From contig JADJGU010000003.1 in assembly GCA_016707885.1 (NCBI GenBank), positions 248,001-312,000 on the forward strand: DNA of 64,000 nt, written 5' to 3'. Below the pieces are notes generated by a model that ran no database searches, was not told where the DNA came from, and saw only the letters and a program-made list of their open reading frames with translations. Positions 22,735-32,573 of this stretch are shown here, one piece after another (the stretch's first letter is position 1; the number at the start of each line of letters is the position of its first letter). The translations under genes and the position numbers were made by a program. The stretch is from Sphingomonadales bacterium. GTDB lineage: Bacteria > Pseudomonadota > Alphaproteobacteria > Sphingomonadales > Sphingomonadaceae.

Positions 22735-24828
22735 ATGATGCGGCAATATGAATTGGTTGAGCGGGTCCGCGCCTATGACCCGGACGTCGATGAAGATCGG
22801 CTCAACCGTGCATATGTGTTTACCGTCCAGATGCACGGCACGCAAAAGCGGGCTAGCGGCGATCCCTATTTCAGTCACCCGGTTGAGGTCGCTGGCCTGA
22901 TGACCGAGTTGAAGATGGATGAAGACACCATCATCACCGCTTTGCTGCACGATACGGTCGAAGACACGCTGACGACGATCGAAGATATCGAAAACAAATT
23001 CGGGCCAGAAGTCGCCCGACTTGTCGATGGTGTAACCAAACTTTCAAAAATCGAGGCGCAGACCGAGGATGAGCGCGCTGCCGAAAATTTGCGCAAATTT
23101 CTGCTCGCTATATCCGATGATATTCGGGTTCTTTTGGTCAAGCTTGCGGACCGCCTGCACAATATGCGTACATTGCATTTCATCCGCAGCCCCGAAAAGC
23201 GCCGCCGTATCGCCAGGGAAACGATGGATATCTATGCCCCTTTGGCGGAGCGCATCGGCATGTATGAATTCATGCACGAAATGCAGTTGCTCGCGTTCGA
23301 GCAGCTGGAGCCAGATGCGTACAAGACGATAACAACGCGGCTCGCGCAAATCCGGGAAAATGGCGACAAACTGATCGAGGAAATCAGCCAGTCAATTGCC
23401 AGCACGATGGATCGCGCCGGTATCAAGGCCAAAGTTTCGGGCCGTGAAAAACATCCATATTCGATCTGGAAAAAGATGCAGGAACGGCATGTCGCCTTCG
23501 AGCAACTCAGCGATATAAATGCCTTTCGGGTCATCGTCGACGACATTGATAGTTGTTATCGCGCGCTTGGCGCGCTTCACCGCCGGTGGCAGATGGTGCC
23601 GGGACGTTTCAAAGACTTCATTTCGACCCCCAAGCGCAACGGATATCGTTCGATCCATACTACGGTGATGTTTGCGCAGAATATGCGGGTAGAGGTGCAG
23701 ATCCGCAGTCAGGAGATGCACCGCGCGGCGGAATATGGGCTGGCTGCACATTGGGCCTATAAGCAGGATGATGCTCCCGACGGGCAGGCGGGATGGCTGC
23801 GCGACCTCTTAGAGATTCTCGAGACCAGCCACGATCCCGAAGAGCTGCTCGAAAACACCCGTATGGCGATGTATCAGGACCGGATATTCGCCTTTACGCC
23901 GAAGGGAGCTTTGCATCAGCTTCCCAAAGGCTCGACGCCAGTTGATTTGGCCTATGCTGTGCACACCGATTTGGGCGACCGCGCGGTTGGGGCAAAGGTC
24001 AACGGGCGGCATGTTCCTCTTCGCACGCTGCTCAACAATGGCGATATGGTCGAAATATTGACCAGTAAGGCGCACCAGCCGGAGCCGAGCTGGCTAAACT
24101 ATGTTGCCACCGGGAAGGCCCGTGCCGCAATTCGTAGGCATGTCCGCCTGCGCGAGCGCGAGGAGCTGATGCAGATCGGTCGCCAGCTGTTCGAAGACAT
24201 CTGTTCGCGGCTGCCCGGAAAAATCGGTGCAAAAGCCATCAAGGCTGCGCTTGTGCGCTTGCAGATTGAGAATGAAGACGAACTAATGCTCGCAATGGGC
24301 GGTGGCAAGTTGACCGACCGCAAGATCATGGAAGCGTTGGTGCCCGGATTTGGCGGTGATGCAGCAGAGATCGAATGGCCGTCGCAGGAACGCGCGATTT
24401 CGATCCGCGGACTGACCCCCGGCGTTGCGTTCCAGCTCGGCGAATGCTGCCACCCGGTACCGGGCGATCGAATCGTAGGGTTGCGCCATGCGGGACAACC
24501 GGTCGAAGTTCACACGATTCACTGCGAACGACTGGTTGGTGGTGAAGATGCAGATTGGGTGGACCTAAGCTGGGGGCAGGGCAGCGATGGAGGCTCGGCG
24601 CGTTTGCGCGTCATAATTCACAACCGCCCCGGAATGCTGGCCGAGATGGCAGGAATATTCGGCTTTCACAAAGCCAATATCATCAACTTGCGCATGACGT
24701 CGCGCGACGCCAGCTTCCACACCTTCGAGGTAGACCTTGAAGTTCACGACTTGCAGCATCTGATGCGGATATTATCCGCTCTGCGTGCATCAGAGGCGGT
24801 GGCACAGGCCGACCGCCTCTTCGGATAA
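22735..24828 (+). CDS. rsh: Bifunctional (p)ppGpp synthetase/hydrolase
   Basis: A 697-aa RelA/SpoT homologue. The N-terminal HD hydrolase has intact His48 and His72-Asp73 (LLHDTVEDT). The synthetase region includes RLHNMRTLHF and GRFKDFISTPKRNGYRSIHT. Then come TGS (YAVHTDLG), a Cys-containing ZFD (GECCHPVPGDRIVG) and a C-terminal ACT domain (IIHNRPGMLAEMAGIF). Both catalytic halves look complete, so it should make and degrade the alarmone as in other Alphaproteobacteria with a single Rsh. The start is one of two adjacent ATGs. A TTTCCTG/CAGGAAA inverted repeat precedes it. Confidence 0.96.
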   Translation: MMRQYELVERVRAYDPDVDEDRLNRAYVFTVQMHGTQKRASGDPYFSHPVEVAGLMTELKMDEDTIITALLHDTVEDTLTTIEDIENKFGPEVARLVDGVTKLSKIEAQTEDERAAENLRKFLLAISDDIRVLLVKLADRLHNMRTLHFIRSPEKRRRIARETMDIYAPLAERIGMYEFMHEMQLLAFEQLEPDAYKTITTRLAQIRENGDKLIEEISQSIASTMDRAGIKAKVSGREKHPYSIWKKMQERHVAFEQLSDINAFRVIVDDIDSCYRALGALHRRWQMVPGRFKDFISTPKRNGYRSIHTTVMFAQNMRVEVQIRSQEMHRAAEYGLAAHWAYKQDDAPDGQAGWLRDLLEILETSHDPEELLENTRMAMYQDRIFAFTPKGALHQLPKGSTPVDLAYAVHTDLGDRAVGAKVNGRHVPLRTLLNNGDMVEILTSKAHQPEPSWLNYVATGKARAAIRRHVRLREREELMQIGRQLFEDICSRLPGKIGAKAIKAALVRLQIENEDELMLAMGGGKLTDRKIMEALVPGFGGDAAEIEWPSQERAISIRGLTPGVAFQLGECCHPVPGDRIVGLRHAGQPVEVHTIHCERLVGGEDADWVDLSWGQGSDGGSARLRVIIHNRPGMLAEMAGIFGFHKANIINLRMTSRDASFHTFEVDLEVHDLQHLMRILSALRASEAVAQADRLFG

Positions 24829-24832
24829 AGCC

Positions 24833-25261
24833 TTAGCCTTCGACTGTCACGACGCCCCGGCGCAGAATATAGCCTTTCTCGATCATCTCCTTACGGTAAT
24901 CAGATCGGGCATCGCGCAACTCGCGATTATATTCTGCCCAAGCTTCGCGATTGTCCTGCCGTGATTTTGCACGGCGCAGATCCTTTCGCAGTTCGCTCTC
25001 CGCCTCTTCGATATCGGACCTATAGTCGTACCAATAATTGTTGCGGACACCGGCGATTGGTGAATCGAGAATATCGGCGTGGTTGCTGTGACCCGGATGC
25101 GCCGAAGCATTTTTTGTGGCCAAAAATGCAGCGGCGATTGCAATCGACGCCAAGAGCAGACCCAATCCAATATTGCGTAGCGAATTGCGCGGTTCATCCC
25201 GCTTAAGCGGCTCGCGTAACCTCGGGCGTGGTTTGTTGTGCCCGGCACGGAACATGGTCAT
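24833..25261 (-). CDS. Hypothetical membrane-anchored protein with charged helical domain
   Basis: A 142-aa protein (MTMFRAGHNKPRPR...). The start at 25261 has GGAG at good spacing. A basic N-terminus is followed by one hydrophobic segment (NIGLGLLLASIAIAAAFLA) and then a strongly charged helix (SDIEEAESELRKDLRRAKSR...), likely coiled coil and periplasmic. The stop lies 4 bases from the rsh stop on the opposite strand. I do not recognise a family. Confidence 0.7.
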   Translation of the reverse strand: MTMFRAGHNKPRPRLREPLKRDEPRNSLRNIGLGLLLASIAIAAAFLATKNASAHPGHSNHADILDSPIAGVRNNYWYDYRSDIEEAESELRKDLRRAKSRQDNREAWAEYNRELRDARSDYRKEMIEKGYILRRGVVTVEG

Positions 25262-25392
25262 GTGCGACTCCATCAGCCCCCATGTTGCGACTCCAAATTC
25301 CCCTGCGGCGACTAAAGGCGGCGCTTCCTGTCGCCAAAATGAACGGCCTGCACGGCCAAGGGGCAAAGGGAGGTTGGAGTGGGACGAACCGA

Positions 25393-26598
25393 TTAAGGTA
25401 GCGGTACCCACTTGCAAACGCTGGTATCTTCCTGTTCGGAGTTCTTTCCAGCGGGCATCAGACGGAAGACATAGGGTAGATGTGTTGCACTTCGCCCGGG
25501 AACTGTATCGCGCACATCATTGATCGTTGCCAGGAAATCTCTGCAAGCCGCCGCGCTGCGCAGAAAATCGCTATGACCGCTTTGCCCGCGACTGACATCG
25601 CTGGTGTCGACGATAGTAAATCCGCTTTTTGACGGCTCTTCGGTGTACCGACCTTTGGCAGCATAGCAGCGTTCGGGAAGGCCTTGGGCTTTCAAGTCCG
25701 CGGCTTCAAAAGGATCGAAGCAATAGGGCGAACCAAGGCGCGGATATCCATGTAACGAGCGCGAGAGCGCCAGCGCCTTATCCTTGACTGACGCATAGAC
25801 AGTAATTCTGCGGTCATTGTTCACCCGTCTCGCCGAAAGCACTTCTTCGATGATGTCGCGTTCAAAATCCTGTCGATCCACATCTGGTGCTGCAAGGATG
25901 ATGTTCGAAATATTGCTGGAATCTGCGTTGGGCGAGTTCCGATCGACATATTCAACTGCAGGGATAACAAGTCTTGCGCCAAGCGAGTGCGAAACGATGA
26001 CAATTTCTTTCACCCAATCCTGGGTTGCCAGTTTCTGGAGAAAATGGCGAAAGTTGCGTTCGTCCCAATACATATTGGTTTCATCGACGGCGTAGCTGAA
26101 CAAGCGGCCTTGCGAAGGCCAGCTATACTGGATGACGGGGCCGTCGAAACTGGTCAGCGCTGCAATTTGGGCGGTATCCTTGCTGCTCGAATCGACCGTT
26201 TCGCGATAACCATGAACGTATAACAGGACACGCCCCTGACGAAGATTGGCTGCATCGCGCAATCCTGACCACCATTCTTCTTCTGGCTGGAATGCGGTTG
26301 GCACAACAGTGCGTGCTTTGCCCGTTACAGGCTTCAGTTTCATTGGTGCGGAGAATCGACCGAACCGGACTTTGTCGGACCTGTGGTTGGTCAGCTTTAT
26401 TTCGCCGCCGCGGCAATCCGGAAGGCGGCTGGTGACGATAAAATGATCCTTGCCTTCCACCGCTGCTGGGGTGGTTTGCACCGGGTTGCAGTCCGGATGC
26501 GACGCAAGTTCACTATGCCGGATACCGCCATATTCGACCGCCGCTCCGCACGCTCCCAACAATGAAAGTAGCGGCAGCGTGGTGAAAACGCGTATCAT
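25393..26598 (-). CDS. Alpha/beta hydrolase (DUF900-like) lipoprotein
   Basis: A 401-aa protein. The start at 26598 overlaps the intended cobS stop as ATGA. N-terminal lipobox LLSLLGAC; DUF900-type alpha/beta hydrolase core with VLLYVHGYRETVDSS, IQYSWPSQG, nucleophile elbow SHSLGA and a late His in GQSGHSDFL. It is presumably anchored in the envelope and acts on an unknown ester or lipid. Coupling to cobS is positional only. Confidence 0.87.
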   Translation of the reverse strand: MIRVFTTLPLLSLLGACGAAVEYGGIRHSELASHPDCNPVQTTPAAVEGKDHFIVTSRLPDCRGGEIKLTNHRSDKVRFGRFSAPMKLKPVTGKARTVVPTAFQPEEEWWSGLRDAANLRQGRVLLYVHGYRETVDSSSKDTAQIAALTSFDGPVIQYSWPSQGRLFSYAVDETNMYWDERNFRHFLQKLATQDWVKEIVIVSHSLGARLVIPAVEYVDRNSPNADSSNISNIILAAPDVDRQDFERDIIEEVLSARRVNNDRRITVYASVKDKALALSRSLHGYPRLGSPYCFDPFEAADLKAQGLPERCYAAKGRYTEEPSKSGFTIVDTSDVSRGQSGHSDFLRSAAACRDFLATINDVRDTVPGRSATHLPYVFRLMPAGKNSEQEDTSVCKWVPLP

Positions 26599-27584
26599 GT
26601 CTTGCTGGCGACGCTTTCCGGCAGGTCTTTCCGAATACCCGTTGATAATACTCCGCAACCAGCGCTCGTTCTGCGTCGTCGCACTTGTTGAGGAACGACA
26701 GGCGGAAGGCGAAGCCGACATCCTTGAAGATCGCTGCATTCTGCGCCCAGGTGATCACCGTGCGCGGGCTCATCACCGTCGAAATATCGCCATTGATAAA
26801 GCCCTGACGGGTCAGGTCGGCGACCTTGACCATATTGGCAATCTGCGCCGGATCGCCGCCAGCCTTGGCGAGAACGATCTCGCTTTCAACTTGTGCAGGC
26901 AGATAGTTGAGCCCGACGACGATGTTCCAGCGGTCCATCTGGCCCTGATTGATCTGCTGCGTGCCGTGATAGAGCCCGCTGGTGTCGCCAAGGCCGACCG
27001 TATTGGCGGTCGCGAACAGGCGGAACCAGGGGTTGGGACGGATGACGCGGTTCTGGTCGAGCAGCGTCAGCTTGCCCTCGGATTCGAGCACGCGCTGGAT
27101 CACGAACATCACGTCAGGCCGGCCTGCGTCATATTCGTCGAAAACGAGCGCGGTTGGCGTCTGTAACGCCCAAGGCAACAGGCCTTCACGGAATTCGGTC
27201 ACCTGCACCCCATCGCGCAGCACGATAGGCGTCGCGGCCGATCAGGTCGATGCGGCTAATATGCGCGTCTAGGTTGACGCGGATGCACGGCCATTTGAGG
27301 CGCGCCGCAACCTGTTCGATATGGGTCGATTTGCCGGTGCCGTGATAGCCCTGCACCATCACGCGCCGGTTATAGGCAAAGCCTGCGAGGATCGCGAGCG
27401 TGGTGTCGGGATCGAACACATAGGCCGGATCAAGATCGGGCACGCGCTCGTCAGCCTCGCTGAACGCCGGGCATTCCATGTCGATATCGATACCGAACAT
27501 CTCGCGCACATTCACCTTGGTGTCGGGTGCTTCGAGTATGGTGGTCGCTCGGCTGTCAGGCTGGATGTTCGGTATGTCGGTCAT
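26595..27584 (-). CDS. cobS: Cobaltochelatase subunit CobS-like AAA+ ATPase, two frameshifts as read
   Basis: Residues from MTDIPNIQPDSRATTILEAP carry an N-terminal CobS domain, Walker A GYHGTGKST, and HISRIDLIGRDA. After an extra base near 27227 the frame shifts to LRDGVQVTEFREGLLPWAL, Walker B LVFDEYDAGRPD, FRLFATANTVG and the sensor/lid regions. A missing base near 26627 changes the last residues; restoring it gives FGKDLPESVASKT and a TGA at 26595 that overlaps the next ATG. CobS with CobT forms the ATPase of aerobic cobalt insertion, though similar pairs occur outside B12 pathways. cobT is not next to it here. Confidence 0.88.
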
Positions 27585-27605
27585 TATTCCGTCTCAAATT
27601 GATTT

Positions 27606-28025
27606 ATGACGAATTTATCAGTCAAGATTGCGGTAGCCATGTTGCTGCTATCGAGCCCTGGAACGTCGGCACTTGCCCAACAGTCAACGACGCCTCCATT
27701 GGCTGCAATGCCAGTACCAAGCGAACTCGACCTCGCAAAAATGATATGGTCGACTCTTGCTGCGCTTGATCATGCCAATCAGTCCGGAAATTATCCTACA
27801 TATTCTGCAGCACCGGCTGTTTCTTCCGACAATATTCTTGATGTTCGCGGCTTTTTTGGCTTGCGCCCCACAGCAGTAAGCTTTCAACTTCAATATCAAT
27901 GGGTTGGTGGAAGGTGGCGTTTATTCGGCGTTGCGATTAATCCAGCAACAATGGCACAATCGATGCCCGGTCCCGCATCCCTTCCGTGGTACACCGCGAA
28001 ACCGGAAAATGATAAGAAGCGCTGA
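27606..28025 (+). CDS. Exported hypothetical protein
   Basis: A 139-aa protein with a clear signal peptide (cleavage after SALAQ). The mature part has a C-terminal beta pattern VSFQLQYQWVGGRWRLFGVAINP like small periplasmic proteins that carry a DUF4019-type domain. It is divergent from cobS with only about 20 bases between the starts. I assign no function. Confidence 0.7.
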   Translation: MTNLSVKIAVAMLLLSSPGTSALAQQSTTPPLAAMPVPSELDLAKMIWSTLAALDHANQSGNYPTYSAAPAVSSDNILDVRGFFGLRPTAVSFQLQYQWVGGRWRLFGVAINPATMAQSMPGPASLPWYTAKPENDKKR

Positions 28026-28067
28026 GAAGCATCTGGCTGGGAGATCCGGTTTAATGGAGCATTGACT

Positions 28068-28655
28068 TTAAATGAGAGCATAGGCGGTGACCACTTGCTG
28101 CAGTTTAGATTCGTGAGAGCGATCTCCGCCGTTTTTGTCTGGGTGATATCTGCGCACGAGAAATGAGTAAGCTGCGCGAATTGTCTTACGGTCTGCATGT
28201 TCGCCAACGCCTAGCGTTTTTAAAGCGCTGCGATCCTCACCCGACAGGAATTTGCCGTCGCTTCGGGGTTGCGGTGTAGCGGCTTCCATCCGCTTTTTGA
28301 AGCGCGCAGAAATGGCATCCAGCGGGTCATGGAAATCGGCCCAACGTGGTGGCGAATCGGCACCACCGCTTGCCTTGAATGCGCGCGTTTCGCTCGGCCA
28401 TACATTTAGCGGGCTCTGAGCGGCGGCGATCTCTTCTGGAGTCAGCCCCTCAAACCAGTCATAGCCTGCATTGAATTCGCGGACATGATCGAGACAGAAG
28501 AACAGATAGTCGCCGGGGCCGTTGGGGCCAGGCGGGCGGCCATAGGGGTTAGGCGCCCGGAATTCGCCTGGGCGTTCGCAACGCGGATGCTCGCACACCC
28601 GCCGCGAACCCCGCATGCGGCCATGGAATCGGTCTGGATTGCGCGGTGCGGACAT
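28068..28655 (-). CDS. J-domain protein
   Basis: A 195-aa protein. The start MSAPRNPDRFHGRMRGSRR at 28655 matches the family of small alphaproteobacterial J-domain proteins: a conserved N-terminal CEHPRC...GEFRAP cysteine region, PNGPGDYLFFCLDHVREFNAGYD, then a C-terminal J domain with HPD (VRRYHPDKN). It is a co-chaperone for DnaK or HscA. It lies between cobS and bolA, an arrangement often seen in the group. Confidence 0.92.
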   Translation of the reverse strand: MSAPRNPDRFHGRMRGSRRVCEHPRCERPGEFRAPNPYGRPPGPNGPGDYLFFCLDHVREFNAGYDWFEGLTPEEIAAAQSPLNVWPSETRAFKASGGADSPPRWADFHDPLDAISARFKKRMEAATPQPRSDGKFLSGEDRSALKTLGVGEHADRKTIRAAYSFLVRRYHPDKNGGDRSHESKLQQVVTAYALI

Positions 28656-28700
28656 GCTTTCCCCTTGGCCAAAGACGCGTGATATGGGAAGAGGGAAGCC

Positions 28701-28976
28701 ATGACAAAAGGCCCGATCCAAACAGAAATGGAGGCACTGCTAACCGCAGCCTTCTCCCCCACACATCTCGCTGTGATTAACGACAGTGGCAAGCATCGTG
28801 GCCATAGCGGCGACGACGGCTCGGGCGAAAGCCACTTCTCCGTCGAAATCGAATGCGCGGCCTTTGCTGGAGTAAACCGTGTGATGCGCCAGCGAATGGT
28901 GAACAAGGCGCTGGGCGATTTGCCGGGCGAACGAGTGCATGCACTTGCGATCAAGGCTCGCGCCCCGGGAGAATGA
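28701..28976 (+). CDS. bolA: BolA family protein
   Basis: A 91-aa protein with the BolA fold: MTKGPIQTEMEALLTAAF, SGKHRGHSGDDGSGESHFSV and FAGVNRVMRQRMVNKALG, ending with the Glu-rich ERVHALAIKA strand and the conserved His. These proteins pair with monothiol glutaredoxins in Fe-S metabolism. It is divergent from the J-domain gene; its stop overlaps the pirin start. Confidence 0.95.
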   Translation: MTKGPIQTEMEALLTAAFSPTHLAVINDSGKHRGHSGDDGSGESHFSVEIECAAFAGVNRVMRQRMVNKALGDLPGERVHALAIKARAPGE

Positions 28977-29860
28977 ATATGCTCTTAGTCAAACCGACTT
29001 CGCACGATCTGGGCATGTTCAAAGTACGCAGGACGCTGCCCAGCAAAGCGCGGATCATGGTAGGACCATTCATATTTGTAGACCAATTTGGTCCGGCGCA
29101 TTTCGACATCGGGCAGGGGATGGATGTCCGCCCGCATCCGCACATCAATTTAGCGACGGTAACCTATCTGTTTGAGGGAGCGATTGATCATCGTGACAGT
29201 CTGGGCACTTATGCGACGATCAGGCCCGGCGCTTTGAACCTGATGACCGCGGGCAGCGGTATTGTGCATTCGGAACGCACACCTGCTGCTGAGCGTGTCA
29301 GCGGATCGCCGATATCAGGCATGCAGACCTGGCTCGCGCTTCCGGATGGCATGGAAGAAATCGACCCTGCCTTTGAACATGTCGCGGCGGAGCAGTTACC
29401 CCAAATCGAAGGTGAAGGCGCAACGGCGCGGATCATCATGGGCAGCCTGTGGGGTGTCACGGCACCGACGACGCAGCATGCCGAAACCATTTATGCCGAC
29501 ATAGCCCTGAATGCCGGGGCATCCATATTGATAGACGCACAGGCGGACGAGCGCGGTATCCTGGTTGCGATGGGGGAGGCGAACCTTGATGGGCAGCAAC
29601 TGGAAACGCACAGCCTCTATATCCTGCAGCCGGGTGTGCCGATGACTTTGCGCGCCCGAAGCAAGGCGCGTGTCATGCTGCTTGGTGGGGAAGCGTTCAA
29701 AACGCCGCGCCATGTCTGGTGGAATTTTGTCAGTTCTTCGCGCGACCGGATCAATCAGGCGAAAGATGATTGGAAAGCAGGCCGCTTTCCAAAAGTGTCG
29801 GGCGATGAAATAGAATGGATCCCGATCCCTGAAATTCCGCTGACACGCAGCGAGATTTGA
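28973..29860 (+). CDS. Pirin family protein
   Basis: A 295-aa bicupin. The start at 28973 overlaps the bolA stop (ATGA). N-terminal pirin motif FVDQFGPAHFDIGQGMDVRPHPHINLATVTYL with the two His ligands, a later Glu/His set in GSGIVHSERTP, and a C-terminal cupin with YILQPGVPM. Pirins are iron-binding proteins; some have quercetinase activity. Specific function unknown here. Confidence 0.94.
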   Translation: MNMLLVKPTSHDLGMFKVRRTLPSKARIMVGPFIFVDQFGPAHFDIGQGMDVRPHPHINLATVTYLFEGAIDHRDSLGTYATIRPGALNLMTAGSGIVHSERTPAAERVSGSPISGMQTWLALPDGMEEIDPAFEHVAAEQLPQIEGEGATARIIMGSLWGVTAPTTQHAETIYADIALNAGASILIDAQADERGILVAMGEANLDGQQLETHSLYILQPGVPMTLRARSKARVMLLGGEAFKTPRHVWWNFVSSSRDRINQAKDDWKAGRFPKVSGDEIEWIPIPEIPLTRSEI

Positions 29861-29932
29861 CAAATTTATACAATACGCTTTTCTTTTTCCTGCTAATACA
29901 ATTCTTTGTAGGTCGGGGCTGCGGAGAGTATT

Positions 29933-30862
29933 GTGCTAAAATCGTCTCTAAGGCGTGTATATCTTTCGACAGGTGTTGAACTGGACTGCTGTGTAATCGG
30001 TGACCCTTCAAATCCGGCAATCATTTTCCTGCATGGTTTTCCGGAATCGCACCGTACCTGGCGGCATCAATTACTTGCGTTGTCCGAAAACTATTACTGT
30101 ATCGCACCTGATCAGCGTGGCTATCGCGGATCGTCCAAACCAATAAATATCAGCGCTTACACGGCGGACAAATTGACCGCCGATATTTTCGCTTTGGCGG
30201 ATGCACTGAATGTAGAAGATTTCACAATTGCAGGCCACGACTGGGGTGGTGCGATTGCTTGGAGTGTCGCGCTCAATGGTCAGCCCGGCGGGTTGAATGT
30301 GCAATGGGCTGGACGCGTGACGCGTGCGATGATCGCCAATGCGCCACACCCCGCGGTTTACCAAAGGCTGTTGGTCAGCGATGCTGTCCAAAGGGCGTCA
30401 GCGCAATATGTCCGCCTTTTTCGTGATCCGGCAAGCGACGCAATTATTGCAAATGGTGGTTTGTTGGCTTTGCTTGAAAAAGTGTGGGGCTGGCAGAAAC
30501 CCGAGGCCATGGATGCCTATGAATATGAAGAGCTGCTGGCGGGCTGGGAAGATCGCGCAGCCGCAACCGCGATGCTCAACTGGTATCGCGCGTCTATCAT
30601 CTCGGTTCCAGCTATTGGGGAAGTTGTGGAAGTGCCCGCATGGGCTGCGGTGGGCGTCCCGAAACTGATGATCCCGACGCTGCTGGTCTGGGCGATGGAA
30701 GACAAGGCGCTCGTACCCTCGAATATTGATGGCATAAAAGAACTGGTGCCCGATATCCGCATTGAACGCATCGCTGATTGCGGACATTTTGTGACGTGGG
30801 AAAAGCCCGAAGCCGTGATTGCGGCTATGCGCGACTTTTCTCGCGCCGAACCAGCTAATTGA
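29933..30862 (+). CDS. Alpha/beta hydrolase, epoxide hydrolase-like
   Basis: A 309-aa protein with GTG start. HGFPESHRTW (oxyanion), DQRGYRGSSKP, nucleophile elbow GHDWGGAIAW (Asp, not Ser) and a late GHFVTWEKPE His. The Asp nucleophile in GHDWGG is the soluble epoxide hydrolase/haloalkane dehalogenase type, and HGFPE plus GYGxS-like motifs favour epoxide hydrolase. It overlaps the 3' end of the DUF2332 gene by 8 bases. Confidence 0.9.
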   Translation: MLKSSLRRVYLSTGVELDCCVIGDPSNPAIIFLHGFPESHRTWRHQLLALSENYYCIAPDQRGYRGSSKPINISAYTADKLTADIFALADALNVEDFTIAGHDWGGAIAWSVALNGQPGGLNVQWAGRVTRAMIANAPHPAVYQRLLVSDAVQRASAQYVRLFRDPASDAIIANGGLLALLEKVWGWQKPEAMDAYEYEELLAGWEDRAAATAMLNWYRASIISVPAIGEVVEVPAWAAVGVPKLMIPTLLVWAMEDKALVPSNIDGIKELVPDIRIERIADCGHFVTWEKPEAVIAAMRDFSRAEPAN

Positions 30863-31874
30863 CGCGCCATGCGGATGGCAAGCGGCGAGATGATAGTGCT
30901 CCGCCTGAAGGCCACAGCCGCAGCCGCAATTGCATGGGTGAAATGGTCGACGGATCGGGTTCGAACGACAGCCAGCCAAGCGGATAATCAGGGGCTGCAG
31001 TCTTGCCAGCCTTTAATATTGCCGTTTCGATCCGTTTTTGCGTGTCCACGGGTAGATACTGCCAAAACACACTGTGCATCACGATGCGTGCGGTGCCTCT
31101 AGCTTGCGGTTCAGCCAATTTATGTTCGATCCAGTCGGCGGCATCGCCTGCTGCGACCGCTGGAGGAAAAGCGCGTGCGATTTCAATTGCTGCCTCCAGG
31201 CGCGCCAGCCGGTCGTGCTGGTCTGGCCAACAATAGGCGAGCAACCGCGCCGCAATAGCTTCGTCCCGCACGTCTAGCGGATTCTGGTCGACACCGTTGC
31301 GTGCGATGATCTGCGGCCATTGGCCTTCGGGGGCATTGCCGGTCCAGTCGGGCATGATGCGTACTGCCGCATCAATAGGTCCCGCCTCCAGCCCGCCCAG
31401 ATTATAGCAGAAGCGGTCGAGGTTGAGATTAAGTCCAGCGCTAGAGCCAAGTTCTAGCAGTTCGATCGGCATATCGAGTCGCTGTGCCGCGACCATCAAC
31501 CCGGCCATCAACGCGGCGCTTCGTCCGACTTCGTTCGTTTGCGGGGGGCTGTCGAGCCATGGGTAAAGCCAGTCATCCCATTCGATCAGAACACGCGGGA
31601 GAATCGTTGCAAAATCACCGGTTCCAGTTCGATATAAAGCTGTAAGATCTGCGTCCTGCTCAGAGCGTGCCAAGGCATGCAATCCCCCGGCAATCCGCAG
31701 TTTCAGCGCGTCTGCCATCGGATCGCCGGGCCAGTCCAATATCCGTGCGCCGGTGCGGGTGCTGTGATTGAGAGTATATGCTAGCGTCTCAAGTATCGCT
31801 GCCGTCAGCGGCGAGTTCATTGCGCGGCATCCGGACGCTTGCTGATGAAAGGCATTTCGTATCGCTTCGGACAT
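30855..31874 (-). CDS. DUF2332 family protein
   Basis: A 339-aa soluble protein with the family's central ELLELGSSAGLNLNLDRFCY segment, which resembles a methyltransferase glycine loop, and the closing RIVMHSVFWQYLP. Function is unknown; the ELGSSAGLNL stretch would fit AdoMet binding. It is divergent from hisG with about 50 bases between them. Confidence 0.9.
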   Translation of the reverse strand: MSEAIRNAFHQQASGCRAMNSPLTAAILETLAYTLNHSTRTGARILDWPGDPMADALKLRIAGGLHALARSEQDADLTALYRTGTGDFATILPRVLIEWDDWLYPWLDSPPQTNEVGRSAALMAGLMVAAQRLDMPIELLELGSSAGLNLNLDRFCYNLGGLEAGPIDAAVRIMPDWTGNAPEGQWPQIIARNGVDQNPLDVRDEAIAARLLAYCWPDQHDRLARLEAAIEIARAFPPAVAAGDAADWIEHKLAEPQARGTARIVMHSVFWQYLPVDTQKRIETAILKAGKTAAPDYPLGWLSFEPDPSTISPMQLRLRLWPSGGALSSRRLPSAWRVN

Positions 31875-31922
31875 GCACTACTCCTTGCCCTTGCTGCATC
31901 GCACAAGTAAAGCGCGCCGACA

Positions 31923-32573
31923 ATGACTGCGCCAATCATCTTTGCCATCCCCAAGGGACGAATTCTCGACGAGGCTTTGCCGTTGATGCAGGCCGCCGGA
32001 ATCGAACCCGAAGCAGCCTTCTTCGACAAGGAAAGCCGCGCGCTGATGTTCGACACCAGCGACCCAGGCGTGCGGATCATCCGCGTGCGCGCATTCGACG
32101 TCGCGACCTTCGTCGCCCATGGTGCAGCGCAGGCGGGCATCGTCGGTTCGGACGTGATCGACGAGTTTGACTATTCGGAGTTGTACGCCCCGGTCGATCT
32201 CGATATCGGCCATTGCCGCATCTCGGTGGCCGAGCCTGCCGAACTGGCTGCAACTGACGATCCGCGCAGTTGGAGCCATGTCCGCGTTGCGACAAAATAT
32301 CCCAATCTTACGCGCAAGCATTTCGCTGCGCGCGGGGTGCAGGCCGAATGCGTGAAGCTCAACGGCGCGATGGAAATTGCCCCACTTCTTGGCCTTTCCA
32401 GTCGCATCGTCGACCTTGTTTCGTCAGGCAAGACGCTGAAGGAAAACGGGTTGGTCGAGGTGGAAAAAATCGCCGAAGTATCGGCACGTCTCGTTGCCAA
32501 CCGCGCCGCCTTCAAGACCGATGAGCGGATAGCGTCTCTGGTCGAAAAATTCCGGGCTGCGGTCAATGCTTAG
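31923..32573 (+). CDS. hisG: ATP phosphoribosyltransferase, short form
   Basis: A 216-aa HisG catalytic chain (FAIPKGRILDEALPLMQAAG, GIVGSDVIDE, RVATKYPNLTRKHF, NGAMEIAPLLGLSSRIVDLV). It catalyses the first step of histidine synthesis. The C-terminal regulatory domain of long HisG is absent, so it should need HisZ as partner; hisZ is not in the window. It overlaps hisD by 8 bases and heads the hisG-hisD-nusB-thiL run. Confidence 0.96.
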   Translation: MTAPIIFAIPKGRILDEALPLMQAAGIEPEAAFFDKESRALMFDTSDPGVRIIRVRAFDVATFVAHGAAQAGIVGSDVIDEFDYSELYAPVDLDIGHCRISVAEPAELAATDDPRSWSHVRVATKYPNLTRKHFAARGVQAECVKLNGAMEIAPLLGLSSRIVDLVSSGKTLKENGLVEVEKIAEVSARLVANRAAFKTDERIASLVEKFRAAVNA

